Part shown: positions 11,640 through 25,382 of the stretch, piece after piece | Numbering within the stretch: position 1 is the first letter of the stretch | Layout: each line of letters starts with the position of its first letter | Assembly: GCA_963969495.1 (NCBI GenBank) | Contig: OZ018324.1 | Location: forward strand, 143,180,855-143,244,854 | Source: Ceratothoa steindachneri | Taxonomy: Eukaryota > Arthropoda > Malacostraca > Isopoda > Cymothoidae | Direction: 5' to 3' | DNA length: 64,000 nucleotides | Notes under the pieces: generated by a model | What the model saw: only the letters and a program-made list of their open reading frames with translations | Database searches by the model: none | Told to the model about the DNA's origin: nothing | Translations under genes and position numbers: made by a program

Positions 11640-12095
11640 CTAAGGAAAGTATTTATAAATTTAACTTTATCGTAACAATTTTAAAGTTTTTCACCTTTCT
11701 GGAGATACAAAGTATTGGAGTGGCATTTTTCCCTGCTAGTATCTTAACAACTGTGAAATCATAGAGGTGGTAATATTGTGGTATGGGGATAAATATTCTC
11801 ATCAGGTTAAGAGGAGATGTTTTTACACCATGGAATATTGAACTCCAGACTTTCTACCACCATTTTTTACAAAGTTTAGAGTCATCTATTCAAAATTGAA
11901 TCACACAATACCAAGAAATGAAGTTATTTCTTAGGAGGAAAATGCCTCATGTCGTACATCCAAACACCACAAGAAATGGTTCGGAGATTGGGGATCGCCA
12001 TAATGGAGTGGCTACAACAGAGCCCATCCTCTTAAATCCAATAGACGGCTTGTGGTGATTGTTTGGAAAAGCAATACAAACTAGATGAAAAATTT
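11640..12095 (+). pseudogene. Tc1-like transposase relic, C-terminal part
   Basis: Plus-strand frames carry the GGNIVVWG block (about 11765-11790), equivalent to the 'GGGSVMVWG' block of Tc1 transposases. GILNSRL follows near 11838. ENASCRTSKHHKKWF (about 11938-11985) corresponds to the second catalytic Asp region, 'DNAPCHTSK', with Asp replaced by Glu. Pieces of the last block follow in shifted frames: MEWLQQSP and LNPIDGLW (about 12005-12060), equivalent to 'SPDLNPIENLW'. The mutations in the catalytic block and the frameshifts make it inactive. The DNA-binding N-terminus and terminal inverted repeats are not recognised. Confidence 0.75.
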
Positions 12096-15000
12096 AATAA
12101 AAGTTAGTAAAATCCAAGTCCCTAAGAATTATGGATGTAATTAAGGCAAAAGGGGTACAACTTATTATTAAAATAATGAAAAAAAGAAATATATAATATT
12201 TATACTTAATTTATTACCACAAATCTGCAATTATATTATATAAATGATTTTATACGTTGTTTAATACTTTTGCGCAAGGGCGTACACAATGAAAGGAAAT
12301 CAATATTTTAGTGGCAGACACTGTTTATCTAAATATACAAAGTCAACCTAAATTCCTGGATATATTTTTTATGAGCAAATGTTTATCTGATCAAATCACT
12401 AAACCTTCTGATGTTTCACTAATGCTAGAAAATAATGGCTAGAGTGTGGTTGTAGCTATCGTATTATGGCCATGTCTTTCATCTTAAAACGACATTAATA
12501 AACGGCAAACGAAAAAGCGCTCGCAATAACAAGAAGAAAGATCAGTACTATACAAAAGTCTGAGTGACAAAAACATATTCACGTAAATATCGAAAATAAA
12601 ACCAAAAAATAATATATTACATTTATTATGCCTATTTATATCTTCAACCTCACCAGGCCATGCACCTTTGCCGACAAATCCTGGTATGAAAGGTAATGCC
12701 ATGGATTTAATTCCTCGTAAACTCAAAGTGTGGCGACATTTTTCATATTCTGTGTCAGCTCCAGATCACTTTCTCAAACTACACCTGACACCACACCTCT
12801 AAGTGTTTTTAACTTTAAGATTCAAGTCCTTAAAGAAATTAATGACTGCCTGTTGCTAATATAATTTTGAATTATATTATTTCTTTTAAGGCATTATTAA
12901 AGTTTCTCAAATGCATTCTTAACCCTACATCAAAGTGATTTTACAACAAAAATTCAGTTAGTCACGTACCCCTCCATCTTACCCAGCTCCTTTGAGTTCT
13001 GCAAGGAATGTACTCCTCTATTTTGTTACTTGAACCGATATTTTACTGAAGACCCATTAAAATGGATATTTTTCTCGTCAATTAAGAAATCTCTAATTGA
13101 ATATCAATGACTTGGAAAGAACGATATATTATTGATGGCCATATTATTTCAGATAGTTCCCTACCTCTTCATTATTAGCAAAATTAGTTTTAATACACAA
13201 ATAGGAAACTTAAAAATTTATGACAAGTGTTATCTCACCGAACCATTCTATAAAGCATTCCGATTGCTCAGGCGTAGAAAGAAACTGTTTTCGCAAGAAA
13301 ATTTCTATCTAAGTTGGATGAAGCCTGCGGAGAGTTAGAGGTAGAAGCATTCATTTGGGCATAATTTATGGCCAATGTGTAACAACGTTACTGATAAAAC
13401 TACCTGCCTTTTCACAAATTTTCAGACTCTTTGGTCACAGTATCTAAGTGCCGTTGCTTTCCCTCTTTGTATACCTCTAGCATAGTTAATTCCTTAAGTT
13501 ACAAACTTTCCTTAATAGAAACATTGCAGAAATAATACGCCTAAAATATCCTTGTTAATTTCTACAGCTTTGTGCAAAACCAGACATCATCTTTATCATC
13601 ATTAAAACCTGGATCAGTTACCATTAGTATCATTTCTCTATACTGATAACTATTCCAGTTAGTCCCATCCAATTTACAAATAAATTGAAGCAAATCTTCT
13701 GCAAAAACTGTATAAGAGACTTTTGACTGATGCAATCAGGGCTTAATTGAATAAGTAATCCTAAATGATATTCAATTAGAGGAAAAGAGAATAAAATTGC
13801 TGATATTATCTTATGAGTTACGTTCAGGACCTCCATGCACCTTTTTAGATCCCAAAAGTTTGGATTTCAAATGAGCACCGATTGATATTTAAAAAAAACC
13901 GAGAAGAAACTTTAACAAAGAACTGTATAGGCGGCTAGATCATACCCGGCTCGAGTTGAAGGAATTAATATACCAGAAACAATGCGATCCATGTAATTAT
14001 GTTATTCAAGGACTTGTTTGGTAAACAATCTCAGGATCTATTAGGATTTAATTATGAAGTTAAAAGTTCAACTGATGACCAAGACGCTTAAAACAATTCA
14101 TGCGTGTTACAAAGATCTTCGGCATGCTATAGCCAATTTAATCAATCTACCACCAAATATTAGGCAATGTCTTCTGAATCTTATAAATATTGTTCGGAAT
14201 GCGTGCTAGTTCCTAGGGGATTGAAATATAAAATATCATTTTCATTACTAAAGTTGGCAAACCATAAGAAACCGGGAGAAAATTTGCCTCTTCTCTCTTT
14301 TGAAGTTTGACCTTTAAACAGTTAAAAATATCATTTCCAGCAACGATCATTTATTCTTGGCCTCTAATAGCCCACAAAACATTCAAAACATGGATTTCAA
14401 CCTAGGCCAAGCAGGGATATGGCACTTGCTTCCATTACAAAAAAGCTATCCAAACTTGAATCTAGAGGAAAATATATTTATTTCATCCTAATAATGTAAA
14501 AATTGCTTTTGATAATATTTGGCGCAAAAGTATTCAATTCAAAATACTTAAACTGAAAATTAGCAAAATTATAAAGAGAATTCTATCTGACTATACCCTG
14601 TAACATAAATCATATATAAGCATTAAACCTCTTGGGAACAGAATTTAACATAAATAACAAGGGCTTCAAAGAGCGGTTGCACTAACCTACTGTTATATTT
14701 ATCTTTATTTTCTGTGTGAAAGCCAACCCACGGCTTTTACAATACGACTCTTGCACCCCAACAAGAACCCTCCGGGGCAGCCAAAAAAGCTTCTGAGCGA
14801 ACTTTCTGCTGCCTTTGGGGAGTTAGAGAGAGAAATGCAATCATTCTTTGTCTCGTGCCAAATAAGATTCTCGTTATCTCATTTTTCCTACTCTCTGGAG
14901 GCAAATTGCCCATGTATACAATTAATTTTTCAACATGCAAAGGTCACATAGGACTCCCCAAATTTGCATAGGAATAACATCACCTTGTCGAGAAAAAGTT

Positions 15001-17159
15001 TAGATCAGTCCATTGAGTGGAATAAGAGATAATTTCATTCTCATCACATAAATATATAAGAAGGAGATTCTTACAATCTGATACCTCTCACTCTCTCGCT
15101 GTTATCTATGGTAGCAGGCCTCTACTAATCGAATTCCCCGCATATACTCGCTGCATCTCGAAGACTACTTCTTCCTTTAGCCTGCAAGTCTCTCACGCCT
15201 TTCTATTTGCTTTACCGAACTCGAAGATAATTTAATTTAATCTATGATTTCATAAAGTCCAATAATAGCGAAATAATTCTCTTTTGCAATTTTTGAAGTG
15301 TATAATTTTAGTTTTATGTATTACCGTATTATTTGACATATTTAATTAATATCATTAGAATAATTATTTAGTTTAATAAACTACTAACTTCAGTCAGTTC
15401 CCTCGTCACTTTCCAAAGTAATGAAGAAGTTTCAACCTCCTCCAAATTCACGGCCAGTAGTCACTGCCTTGTTTGGTTGTGGAGTTGAATCAAAGCTAAA
15501 GCAAATTGGTTCTGTTGAGATATGGTTTAGTGCCGGCAAGGACAATGGTAGGCACCAAAATTTGCGTAACATACCTATCTCCCGTCTACTGTGAGGCATG
15601 ATTCGTTGTATGAAAAGTTTACATTTTAGGTCATGAGGAAACCTGTCAGTTTGTAAAAAGAAAAATCGATTCAATTAATTAGATAGTTGCCGTTTTGTTC
15701 TAAAACTGTTTCACATTTAATTAGTTTAATAACAACTAGAATTTTTTTTAATTCAATACGAATTTTTGTGCTCAAAATTGAAATAAAACGCATTTCTTAC
15801 TAATGAGCAATAAATAAGGATTAAGCTAAACAAGTAAATGTAAAGTACTTAAACTATCACTACTATATTTAATGTTATACCCTTATCCTTGTTTTCAAAG
15901 TTGTTTTAGATACATATTTTCCTAATAGGCTAACCTAGTACTAGTTAATAGCCTACCTAGGATAGTATAGTCGTCATTTTTGCCAGTGTAGGGATAGGTG
16001 CTTTAAAAGGCAAGATAATTTGAAAGCAATTCCTATCTTTCAAAGAATTAGGGGGGATCCAAATAATAAACGGTAAGATGATTTAGAAAAAAATGTAACA
16101 GTATAATCGCTAAAATAGACTTAATAATTCGTTCAGAGCCGTACGAACTATGCAGTTGACGTAATATAGCCAGATCGTAACCTCACCTTATAAAAATAAC
16201 GGTTTTAAGACAAGGAAAACAACGCGAGATATCTCTAATAAGAATCATCACTAAGGTATATATCTATAAAATTTCTAACAATCCAGCTAAGTTCTCTATT
16301 ATCCCTATGTAGGAGTAAATTAACAGAGGTAGAAGTGGGTTATATTGCCACCTGTTATGACAGAGAGAGCACTATCTCTTCGATTGCATTTAAACACAAA
16401 GGTTATGGTATGCATATAACTAAACGCGTAGCTTGCCTAAGAAGATATTGGAATTCATTATTTCATCAAAGTTACCTACGCCAGTCAAACATCTAAAAGA
16501 TATAAGACCATTGTAAATCGCAAGCTATTGCTTTTTCACACCCTACTAATTGCTCGAAGAGTCGCCGATAGTTATTCCAAGTCCAAAAAAGGACAAACTT
16601 AAATAAAGAACACTAACATTCTTATTTTTTCACAACAGCATTGGTCTCAGGAACATATGCACATGGTCGATGCGCATATACTACTAGTTCCCTGTACTAT
16701 AAATCTTTTACTGCAATCACCAATGAAAACTATATTATTTCTCTAGGTAATTCAAATCTTATATTAAGTTATTTCTATATAAAATATAATTAACTATGCC
16801 AAGTCTTCAAGGTGTTTTTATGCTGTTATTCATAAGGCGAATTGCGGTGGTTGCCGAGACACTGCGTTGGACAAATTTTAAAATAGCTGAAAATAACAAT
16901 AAAATCACATCAACCATCTCTTAGAAGAAGATTCGCTTTCTGAAATTGCATCTCACTGCACTCCAGAGGGTGACGATATGATTTTTTTTTAAACTTGGCA
17001 ATCGGACAATGTTCAGATCAATAGACACATCGAAATTCCTAACTGTACGAAGCCCAGGGATAACATTACATCAATATAAATAATGTTCTAATTTTTAATT
17101 TATATTATTAGTATTCTCAGAATCGTTTTTCACTTTTCCTTTGTGGGTGTATGTTCATG
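12096..17159. other. About 5 kb of AT-rich sequence without recognised genes
   Basis: No domain, RNA gene, microsatellite or long repeat is recognised. Short frames with no known motif include 12484-12726 (-), 13132-13338 (+), 13630-13836 (-), an overlapping pair at 14737-14951 on both strands, and 15432-15674 (-). A 43-codon + frame starting at 14074 (HACYKDLRHAIANLINLPPN, then more hydrophobic residues) looks coding-like but cannot be placed. The missing RT of the minus-strand non-LTR relic starting at 17.16 kb would be expected here and is not seen. Confidence 0.45.
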
Positions 17160-19440
17160 ATTTGAATCACGGGCGTTTTGTGAGCTTTTTCATATATATA
17201 AGTGTTAGAAGGAAGAAACTTTTCTTGTAAGCTTGATTGGTTGAAGACCAGGTTGAATTTATCTTTGAGAAGGTATATATATTTTTCACTCTCTTGCTTT
17301 TTTCATCTGGTTTCTCATTTTGATTTGTGTTCTTGGTTACGTCGGTTGTCACTTTCGGTTTTATTCTATATCGGTCGTCTGTTGTGGTTTTTCCTTTTTG
17401 GCTGAGTTTATAATATCGGTAGTTTTATTCAGGATTTTTAATTCTTTTATTCAGAAATCGGGTTGGTGTCTCGTATTATACTCTTTTTTTTATTTTCTCA
17501 TTTGGTTGCGATCCTCGTAGTTTTCTTAATGGTTCCAGAATTTTCTTGAACCTATTTCGATCTCCATTTTTTCCATTATGTTATTTCAGAGCAGATTTAA
17601 TTTTTCTTGTATTAGTGTTCCTATTTGTTTTCTGATTGCTATCAGTATACGATACCTTTCCATTGTGTTTCCCAATTCCAGGATCTCCTTTGTTAAATTC
17701 TTTTTTTTAATCTCTTCGTCCCATCGCGGTCTAGGTAGGGTACTTATTCTATTATTGAAATGTATAGTTTTCTGCTTCAGTTATTTTATTGGTTATTAGT
17801 TGTAGCTGGTTTTCTATTTTATTTGTTCCTTGGTTATTTACTGGTCCGATCTCTACTGTATTTAGATGTTCTTTGATTTGCTCAAATCTTTTCTGCTGGT
17901 TACTTTTATCCGTAGGGTCTTGATTTGGATGGGAGTGGTTGAGATGGTAGTGACCATACTTAAGTGGTCAAATGGCATTGATGCTTCGGGTTTAATATGG
18001 TGATTGAAGTTGAAGTTGGGGTTTGTGAGTACGATATCTGGAGTAGTAGATACTCGGTCAGTTAAAAAAGTTAGGAAGTCTGTTCCATTCCTATTGACCA
18101 AGTTTCTTCGCAATATTAACTACAGGGTTCTTTAAGTACCGTTTGTTTGAATAGTTTCACCTGCTTTCCTGCATCCTACGTTGAGATCTCAAACCAGTAA
18201 GATTGAAGCTACTCGGCGAAAGACCTTGATGAAGTTCGGCATGGTAAGGTATGGGCCCCTTTGGGGTTGATATGTCTTGGCTATAACTAGGTCACCTGTA
18301 ATCATTTTTATTTTAATAGCAAGATAGGTTTCTTCTAAATATTTTATTTCGGTGTAATTTATCTCGGTTTTTACATTAATCAATACACTGTCGTATCTTG
18401 TATGGCTGTGATTTCTTAATATGATTGGGTAATTTGAAATTTTCATTGTTTCCGTTTCGATATTAATTCCACATATAGTGAGTAAGATAATATCCGAGTC
18501 TTCTTTCCTTATAAAGTTTGAATGGGCAAGCCATTTTGTCTCTCCAGACGTTCGTGTTGATCGTGAACATTTTTCTTCTAAGCTGGCACGTCTATATGTT
18601 GTTTTTTTCTGTTTACTTTTGTTCTTTCTCTGCTTTGCTTCAATCTGATCGGCTTAATGATCGAATGTTAGCAGATCCTTTCTTCTTGAACTGATCGTTC
18701 AAAAGATTGTAGCATTACTCCAAGAGAATTAGGATCATTTCTTATTTAACTGGGTTATTCTTGTTAGTCTCATCGACATCCACGTCGTAGTCTCATTTTA
18801 ATTTTAATTTTATGATTCTCTCTACGGTTTTCTTTTGTTTGTATATCTTTTGGATTGGAGATACATGTGACCTGTATATTCAATTCCTAGGTATTCATTT
18901 TGGTCCTTTGTTTTTCTTTTTAAATCTTTTAAGAAATCTCGCGAAGTGGGCGTTCATTATATAGATTATGAGATCTCTCCTCATATTCCTTTCGATATTC
19001 ACAGTCGTGGTTTGTGAGGCAGGTACCATCGTTTGTCCTTCAGAAGTTGCTGTGGCGTAGGTAGTGGTTTTATTCCTTACTTTTTCTGTTGTGATTTCAA
19101 TTCTTTCTTCCTGATGTGTTGCTTTTTCTTTGGGCACGGATAGCAAGTGTCCTAAGAATGTTCTCTTAGTTTAAGGATTTCTTCTCAGTGCTCTTGCATT
19201 TGTCCTATCTGAGGTTTTTACTTGCACACTCTAAACATGGATTACCCTTGGAGGTATAGTCCTTCGCTGTATGCTGGTAAAAGGCATAACAGATGAAGCA
19301 CACCCGTATGGAGAGAAGTGTTTAAGATTCAATTTGCTGAGGAGAGATTTTCCTGTAAAATACAGGACCTTATAATTCCCAATTATGTATTCCGTAAGAT
19401 AACCTTGAATACGTGCCTATGATCTTCCCTGTTTTAGCTT
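17160..19440 (-). pseudogene. Non-LTR retrotransposon relic: gag zinc knuckles, endonuclease, linker
   Basis: On the minus strand, the ORF1 (gag) C-terminus comes first. Near 19170-19320 a Cys/His cluster reads CFICYAFYQHTAKDY then NPCLECASKN, a decayed CCHC knuckle pair of jockey-type ORF1 proteins. A hydrophilic tail with KEKATHQEERIEI (about 19090-19135) follows. The APE endonuclease region is at 17860-18450: NYPIILRNHSHTRYDSVLI at its start and TPDIVLTNPNF, then PFDHLSMVTTISTTP near its end (the decayed SDHxPV block). The linker to the RT (17370-17850) contains PRPRWDEEIKKKN in broken frames. The RT expected below 17160 is absent. Stops are frequent. The domain order matches an ordinary two-ORF non-LTR element. 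Confidence 0.78.
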
Positions 19441-21499
19441 CTGAAATTCACAACGTCTTCAATCGCTTCTCATCTTTGCTCTTTTTCAAGTTTGCTTTAA
19501 CCCTTAAGTCGAGGAATCTACAGATTACAGATCTCTTCGTTTTGACGTTAAGAGCGGAGTTGCGGGTTGCAAGGCCGAATTTCCGAGTTTTTTGCTGCTT
19601 TTTCTCTCATTAGAAGATCGAGATATTTGTCTGAGTCGCCGAGCGCAAAATAATCGTTATATTGTTCTTTGAGTCTGCAAAAGAATTACTTAGATGTCAG
19701 AATAGATAGTAAGAATGGTGTGTTCCCTAGTTGGTTTATTGTTACCAGCCAGGGACGATAGGAAGAGTCACTTATTCACTCCTTCTCGGTCTTCCATGAT
19801 GGCTCCTTTGCAGTCTGTTTCCTGTTGGTGGTTTCCTTTTCCTGGTATTTAGAATATTACTTATTGTCTAGATGAAATGGGAATGATCAATCCGGCCCCA
19901 CAACGTCAATCATAGCTGCTGTATATGCTTGGATGAGAACATAATAAATCGATGAGTTAATGAACCCAGGGAGCTCCTCCTGAAGAATAACTCATGGCAG
20001 ACTTGATGATTGGTGGTAATTGAATCAACTACCACCACCCGGGGTTCCACTGCTTCAAGGGTTTGGATATCGAAGCTTATTTCCCCTTACAGAGAGATGG
20101 TTTAATGTCCCTCGGTGATCTTTGGTGGTAACCCGTAGAGACAGAGGGAACTCTTCCGATAAGTCTGCAACTTCGCCTCTTATTCGGGGTGCCCATGACA
20201 GAGGGATGCGCAGTGAGAAAATCCATGAACCGGCTTTTTCCACCACCTCGAATCATTCTTTGTTACAAGACGGACATAGTTTGACATGGATTATGATTGG
20301 CACCCCAGAGACGGAGGAGTAATGAGTTTAGGCTACCATAATATTATGTATGAAAGCCTAGATAAAAACACTATCCTTTTTATTTCCTCCGTGGAGAAAG
20401 GTGAACGATGATGAGATTTTTTTAATCGATATGGCTCGGAGTAGCGTTAGTTACCTTTACTTGTAACCGATATTCGTTTTCCGTCTGATCTTCTAAAAAT
20501 GAACAGCGTCGAAATGCGAAAGAAGTACTGTAAATCCTTCCGAGTTCGAGAGCTTAAATTGGGCGCGTACAAGCATGCCCGGAGCGAGCAGTCAGTGATG
20601 TTTTAAGTTTGTGTAGTATTCCTATATAGGCAGTGGGGTAGGGCTGTGTATATAAATATTTAATGCAACAATTGAAAGATTCTGCCTGAGCTCAACACAC
20701 AGGTACATGCTAAGATATAATTCTTTCAAATCTTTCCCTTACGTTAAGAAGGTCAAGATAGATCAACTTAAATTCTCTTCCATACAGCAGTTTCTTTACA
20801 TATCCTTAAACTCCTTTCTACATTCATTGGCTCCTGCTGACCCGTAAATCAACTGGATCACATCGGAGACTTTAGTTGAGGTGAGGAGGTTAGATGAATG
20901 GTCAACTGGGTGCCAATATCGACCTCAATTTCTCACTTAGGAGACTAGGGTGGAGATGGGCATGTGCCTGCGATGAATCTTTTCTTCCTTTTATCTCCCA
21001 CGGCCAAAAAACCATGACATCACTCATTTTACCACTCAACCACTACTCATCGCCGATCCAGAGCCACCTTCACAAGACTGATGAAGGAGTCAGAGGGACT
21101 ACGAAGAAGTACGACAAATCAGCCTCGACAAAATATTTAACTTCCGTTTCTAGATGCCTTCCTTAAGGCTAAAGTTCAGAACATTCAAACAAATATTTAT
21201 CTGAATACATATAATCGATTTTCCCAATTACATTTCCATTACGAAACTTCAAATAGAAATTGAAAAGAAAAAATTGAGAAGAATAAAGTCTCGCTTTTCA
21301 AAGCTTAATTCAACCTGGTGGTCTTCAATCAATCTTATGGGGTCGTAGCCAAACAATTTGAGACAACTATATTGTTTTATATAAGAAATTAATAGAACAA
21401 ATCAAGTGTTAAACTTTGTTTTACTATTTTATATTCAAATATCTCATATTTAAATACAGTCAATTGATGCGCAGAAACAATATTATCAATGATGTTCCT
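19441..21499. other. Spacer, possibly 5' part of the minus-strand non-LTR relic
   Basis: The 19.44-20.3 kb part lies where the ORF1 N-terminus and 5' UTR of the downstream minus-strand element would be. A pair of overlapping frames on opposite strands (20055-20246 and 20122-20322) marks a less AT-rich patch with no motif. A 90-codon + frame at 20894-21166 is unrecognised. No repeat or RNA gene is seen. Confidence 0.4.
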
Positions 21500-21720
21500 T
21501 GTTCATTTTCCTAGCTGGAGACAAAATTTGTGAGGATATCTTTACTGTTACTCCTCCATTTCTGTTCAATAAGCTCACCCAACTGTTCACGATTAGAGGC
21601 TCCTGTTTATCAACCTCCAGTTTGATTCTCGCCCACAAATTCTGCATTTGGTTCAAATCTGGCGAATTCCTGTGCCATGGTCTCCAAATTTGGAGTTAAA
21701 GAACGATCTCTGTGTCAGTA
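21500..21720 (-). pseudogene. Tc1-like transposase fragment, last catalytic block
   Basis: On the minus strand one frame reads NSPDLNQMQNLWARIKLEVD followed by SWVSLLNRNGGVTVKISSQI. This is the C-terminal end of a Tc1-type transposase, 'SPDLNPIENLWxxIK', with the catalytic Glu of ENLW changed to Gln. The fragment has no upstream catalytic blocks, and the next 300 bases upstream show nothing more of the gene. It is a truncated dead copy, of a different sequence from the Tc1 relics at 11.6, 36.5 and 55.7 kb. Confidence 0.78.
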
Positions 21721-23286
21721 AATTACTGGGAAATTACAAACAAGAGTGACAATTCCTTGACTATGATCAAGTTTGTAATACTTCCTGGGGGAAATTGTGA
21801 ACAAGGCCTAAAGTGAAAAGTAAAACTTTAGTTTAGCCAATCTAGATGACAAAAAGCAAAGGTTGGGCAGGTGAGTCTCTACCCTGGTATTTTCGAAGGT
21901 ATGGAGAAACAACAGTTTCAGGTCTATTCCTTAACAACAACAGAACTGGAAAGACAACAGAAAATTAACAAGGTGAGAGGAGAAATGAGAGTAGATGGCA
22001 TAGAGTGGACAACAGAAGATGAAAGATTTAGGGTTTAGAAAGAAAATGTCTCCATTTGAAAGACCTAATAATGGCATCACAGGATAGATGTAATATACAG
22101 CGCAAATCGGTTAAAACTTCGGCCATGATAAGGCGCTAAGTAAAGCAGAAGATCTCACGTCTAGGCTATAGAATGGATACTTCTTGTGACAAGAATTTTG
22201 AGGAGGTATTATAAATGTTGTCGAGACAGACACCAATGAAATTTGGAGAGTGAATTATGTGTCAGCGGCATTCTCATGCATAAGATGTCCTCATCTTATT
22301 TGTTTCCTTGTTGCCTGCTAGTGGTGTTCCTCGTGATCTTTCTACTTAAATCAGACTCTTTAAGTCTACGATTAATTTTGCATTATAGTGCAGCAAAGAA
22401 TTAACCCGCCCGTGCAAGACGCTGTTCCCAGAAACTATTTTATTGTTTGTCGTGTTCAATTCTTTATGTCTTAATTTACTGTATGATACTGACTCGTTTA
22501 CGGACACCATGATTTTTTATTTCTCTACTTGGATTAATAGTCAGATCTTTTGGAAGGCGCTACGGATTGAGATGATAAACTGTGGTCTTTTTTCTTTTAG
22601 AAAAAAAAATTAATGGTGTTTTACTGGGAAACGATTTCCAAAGATATTACGTTGTGTAACTACTCCCTTCTGATCAAAAGCTTAACATTTGAACATCAAT
22701 AACCATGTCATTAGTTTCAAGTGGAAACAACTTTCTTGTTTGATATCAAAATTCACGGTAGTTTATTACAATATTGAAGAATATAGATACACTAATAAAT
22801 GCTGTATTCAATAAATTGGTAGTTTGGAATTTGGAAATTACAAATTTTAAACTTTCCAGGCAATAGTTATATGACTAAGTACTTGCCAGTAATTTTCAAT
22901 TAAAAATGTGAAATATAGAGTAAGCTGCCGTGAGGAATGGTTGTAAAAATACAGCAAAAGTTTTATATTGCTTGTTTAAAGAGAAAGTCAGATTTTATCC
23001 CTCGTTTTATACGTATCAAACGCCGTATTAACAGTGCATGCAAATAGGGATAAAATATTTGCTTATATTTGCTCAGTGTGTGTCCGAGAGATGGAAAGCT
23101 CGATTTTAGTAGACTTTGCGAAGATATTGACGAGGCAAAGATACCGGGCTATACAATATTTTGCTAAAAATTCTAATTAAAAAAATGTGATGGAGGTTTC
23201 AAAAAATAAAAGAAATAAAGATGAAAATGAAAGTTGATGACGTTATAAAAAAATGGCTATGCATATGAATATAAATAAAGCCTATA
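21721..23286. other. AT-rich spacer, nothing recognised
   Basis: No coding motif, RNA gene or repeat was identified. The sequence runs up to the first unit of the 260-bp tandem dimer. Confidence 0.45.
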
Positions 23287-23806
23287 CTTCGATAAGTGTG
23301 TGACTGAAAAAGGAAAGATGGGTCGCGATAGCCTTTCTATCTCTTTCTGACGTCATTAATCCTTGTCATGTAGGAGACTGCTTCGTTTTGATGAAGGTTA
23401 TCTCCTTCCTCAATTGCGTTTTTTTACCTTGAGAGTCACGGATGATCTCTGGTGAAACTTAACGGGAAATCTCTCAAGCCAAGCAACGATTTTATCAACT
23501 GATATTATAATTAAGTTACGTACCTCATATTTACCTTATTACTATACATCGATAAGTGTGTGACTGAAAAAGGAAAGATTGTCCACGATAGCCTTTCTAT
23601 CTCTTTCTGACGTCATTAATCCTTGTCATGTAGGAGACTGCTTCGTTTTGATGAAGGTTATCTGCTTCCTCAATTGCGTTTTTTTACCTTGAGAGTCACG
23701 GATGATCTCTGGTAAAACGTAAAGGGAAATCTCCCAAGCCAAGCAACGATTTTATCCACTAATATTATACAAATTAAGTTACGTACCTCATATTTACCTT
23801 ATTCTT
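23287..23806. repeat. Tandem dimer of a 260-bp unit
   Basis: Two head-to-tail copies begin at 23287 and 23547. Both open with GATAAGTGTGTGACTGAAAA a few bases in, and both end with TTACGTACCTCATATTTACC. They differ at only a scattered set of bases, far fewer than separate old TE copies in this window. No coding frame is conserved. It may be a short satellite array or a recent local duplication. Confidence 0.92.
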
Positions 23807-25316
23807 TGTGGCCGAAAGAGTTTTTTGCTGCATTATACACAGGTTTCATGATGATGCTACTTCGGGATCGATGTTATATTTATCTCAACACCGCCTAGGA
23901 AAAGGTCACTTTCGATGAATTTCTAACCTATTGGTTGAAATGAGAATTTATGGATGTACTACGTGATAATTGTAAATTTTATTATTAACATGAGCCAAAG
24001 GACGTGTAATTAGTAGCATAGTTAAATGAATTGTTGGGATATAGGAAAAAAAATTACAATTACACATGATATAAGGAAGAGAAAATGAGTAAATAAAGTA
24101 TGTCTGTTCTTGAGGACAATTCTATACCATTAATTAAAGGGGATCCATAAGTACGTACAATGAGAACAGGGACTCAAAACTAGCAAGTAGACTCATTCGT
24201 GGGCCTTATAAAGAGGTAAACAATGATGATAAATTAAGTAAAGTAAATTTAGTTTTCCAAGTTTAATTCGTAAGTTCTTCTTACGATATTTATTTTCCTA
24301 AATTTGAACTTTCCTTAACTTTACTGCGCTTGTTTCTAAGTTTCTTTATGTATGTATAATGTGACACCTCCATACCCACAACGGGTATTCTTTGATACTT
24401 GTAATTAATACTAAATATGAAGACGCCTTACTTTCGTGGCCACAAGGACCGAGAAAGGTGCCGTGAAACTCTAATCATTTTCTTACGGTCGCTCGTATTT
24501 TCCTCTTAGTTTTTGTAAATAGCAACTAATCACAACGAAATCTCACTATCTGACTTAAAAAAGAAACACGTTATTTCTAGTCCTAAAATTGCTCAGATTT
24601 TCAAGAAATAAAACAATATTGAGTGATTCTCATCAAGATAAAGTCATTAGCTTCCAAATTCACCATATCTTTTAGTTTCTTCACAAATCGCGCTTTTATT
24701 TAACCGTTTATTAGCGCGTTTTAACACAAGTTTGGCGCATTCTAGCGCGTTTTTTATCTCGATCTAGCGCGTATTTAAGCGTTATTTCTTCCATTCTTTT
24801 TAAAGGAGTTTGAATACCACTGCTTTTCTATATCAAGACCAGTGGAGGTCCATACTTCGTAGTGATTAGCGGATGCACTCATTATATGAACTTCTCTGAG
24901 GTCGGTCATGAGCCATCTGCACATGCCCGATCAGGCAGGATAAAAAAGGTTTGATGTGTGGTTTTCTTGAAGCCTTATCATAGGTAGATCAAAGAGAGAA
25001 AAATAGCTAAGTGGTAGGCTAAGATGGAAACCGCAGAGGTGGAGTTAAAATTCTAGGAAAGAAGTTTTTAACTTGCAATAAAGAAATATCTGATTTCTGT
25101 TCAGGGTTATCTTACTCATCATTTTGCTTGTGGTTACAATTAATCTCCTGTTGCTATTTATTCATACATTTTCAACAACCTTATGAACATCTTGAAATTT
25201 TATTGATAATATATGATTTTTTCGAAGTAAGAAGTAAATATTTCCGAAGAAAAATTATACCGTTTTCTCTTTCCTGCGGTGAAGTTGGATTAATTTCATC
25301 ATTTTCTCGCTCTCAT

Positions 25317-25317
<1 letters not shown>
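23807..25317. other. AT-rich spacer with a small TAGCGCGT cluster
   Basis: No gene is recognised. At 24712-24772 the octamer TAGCGCGT occurs three times (24712, 24743, 24765), each in a T-rich context. A related TCGCGCTTTT lies just before, near 24688. It has no known assignment. Confidence 0.5.

Positions 25318-25379
<62 letters not shown>
25318..25379. repeat. (TA)n microsatellite
   Basis: About 60 bp of uninterrupted TA dinucleotides directly abut the left terminal inverted repeat of the hairpin-chain element. Confidence 0.98.
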
Positions 25380-25382
<3 letters not shown>

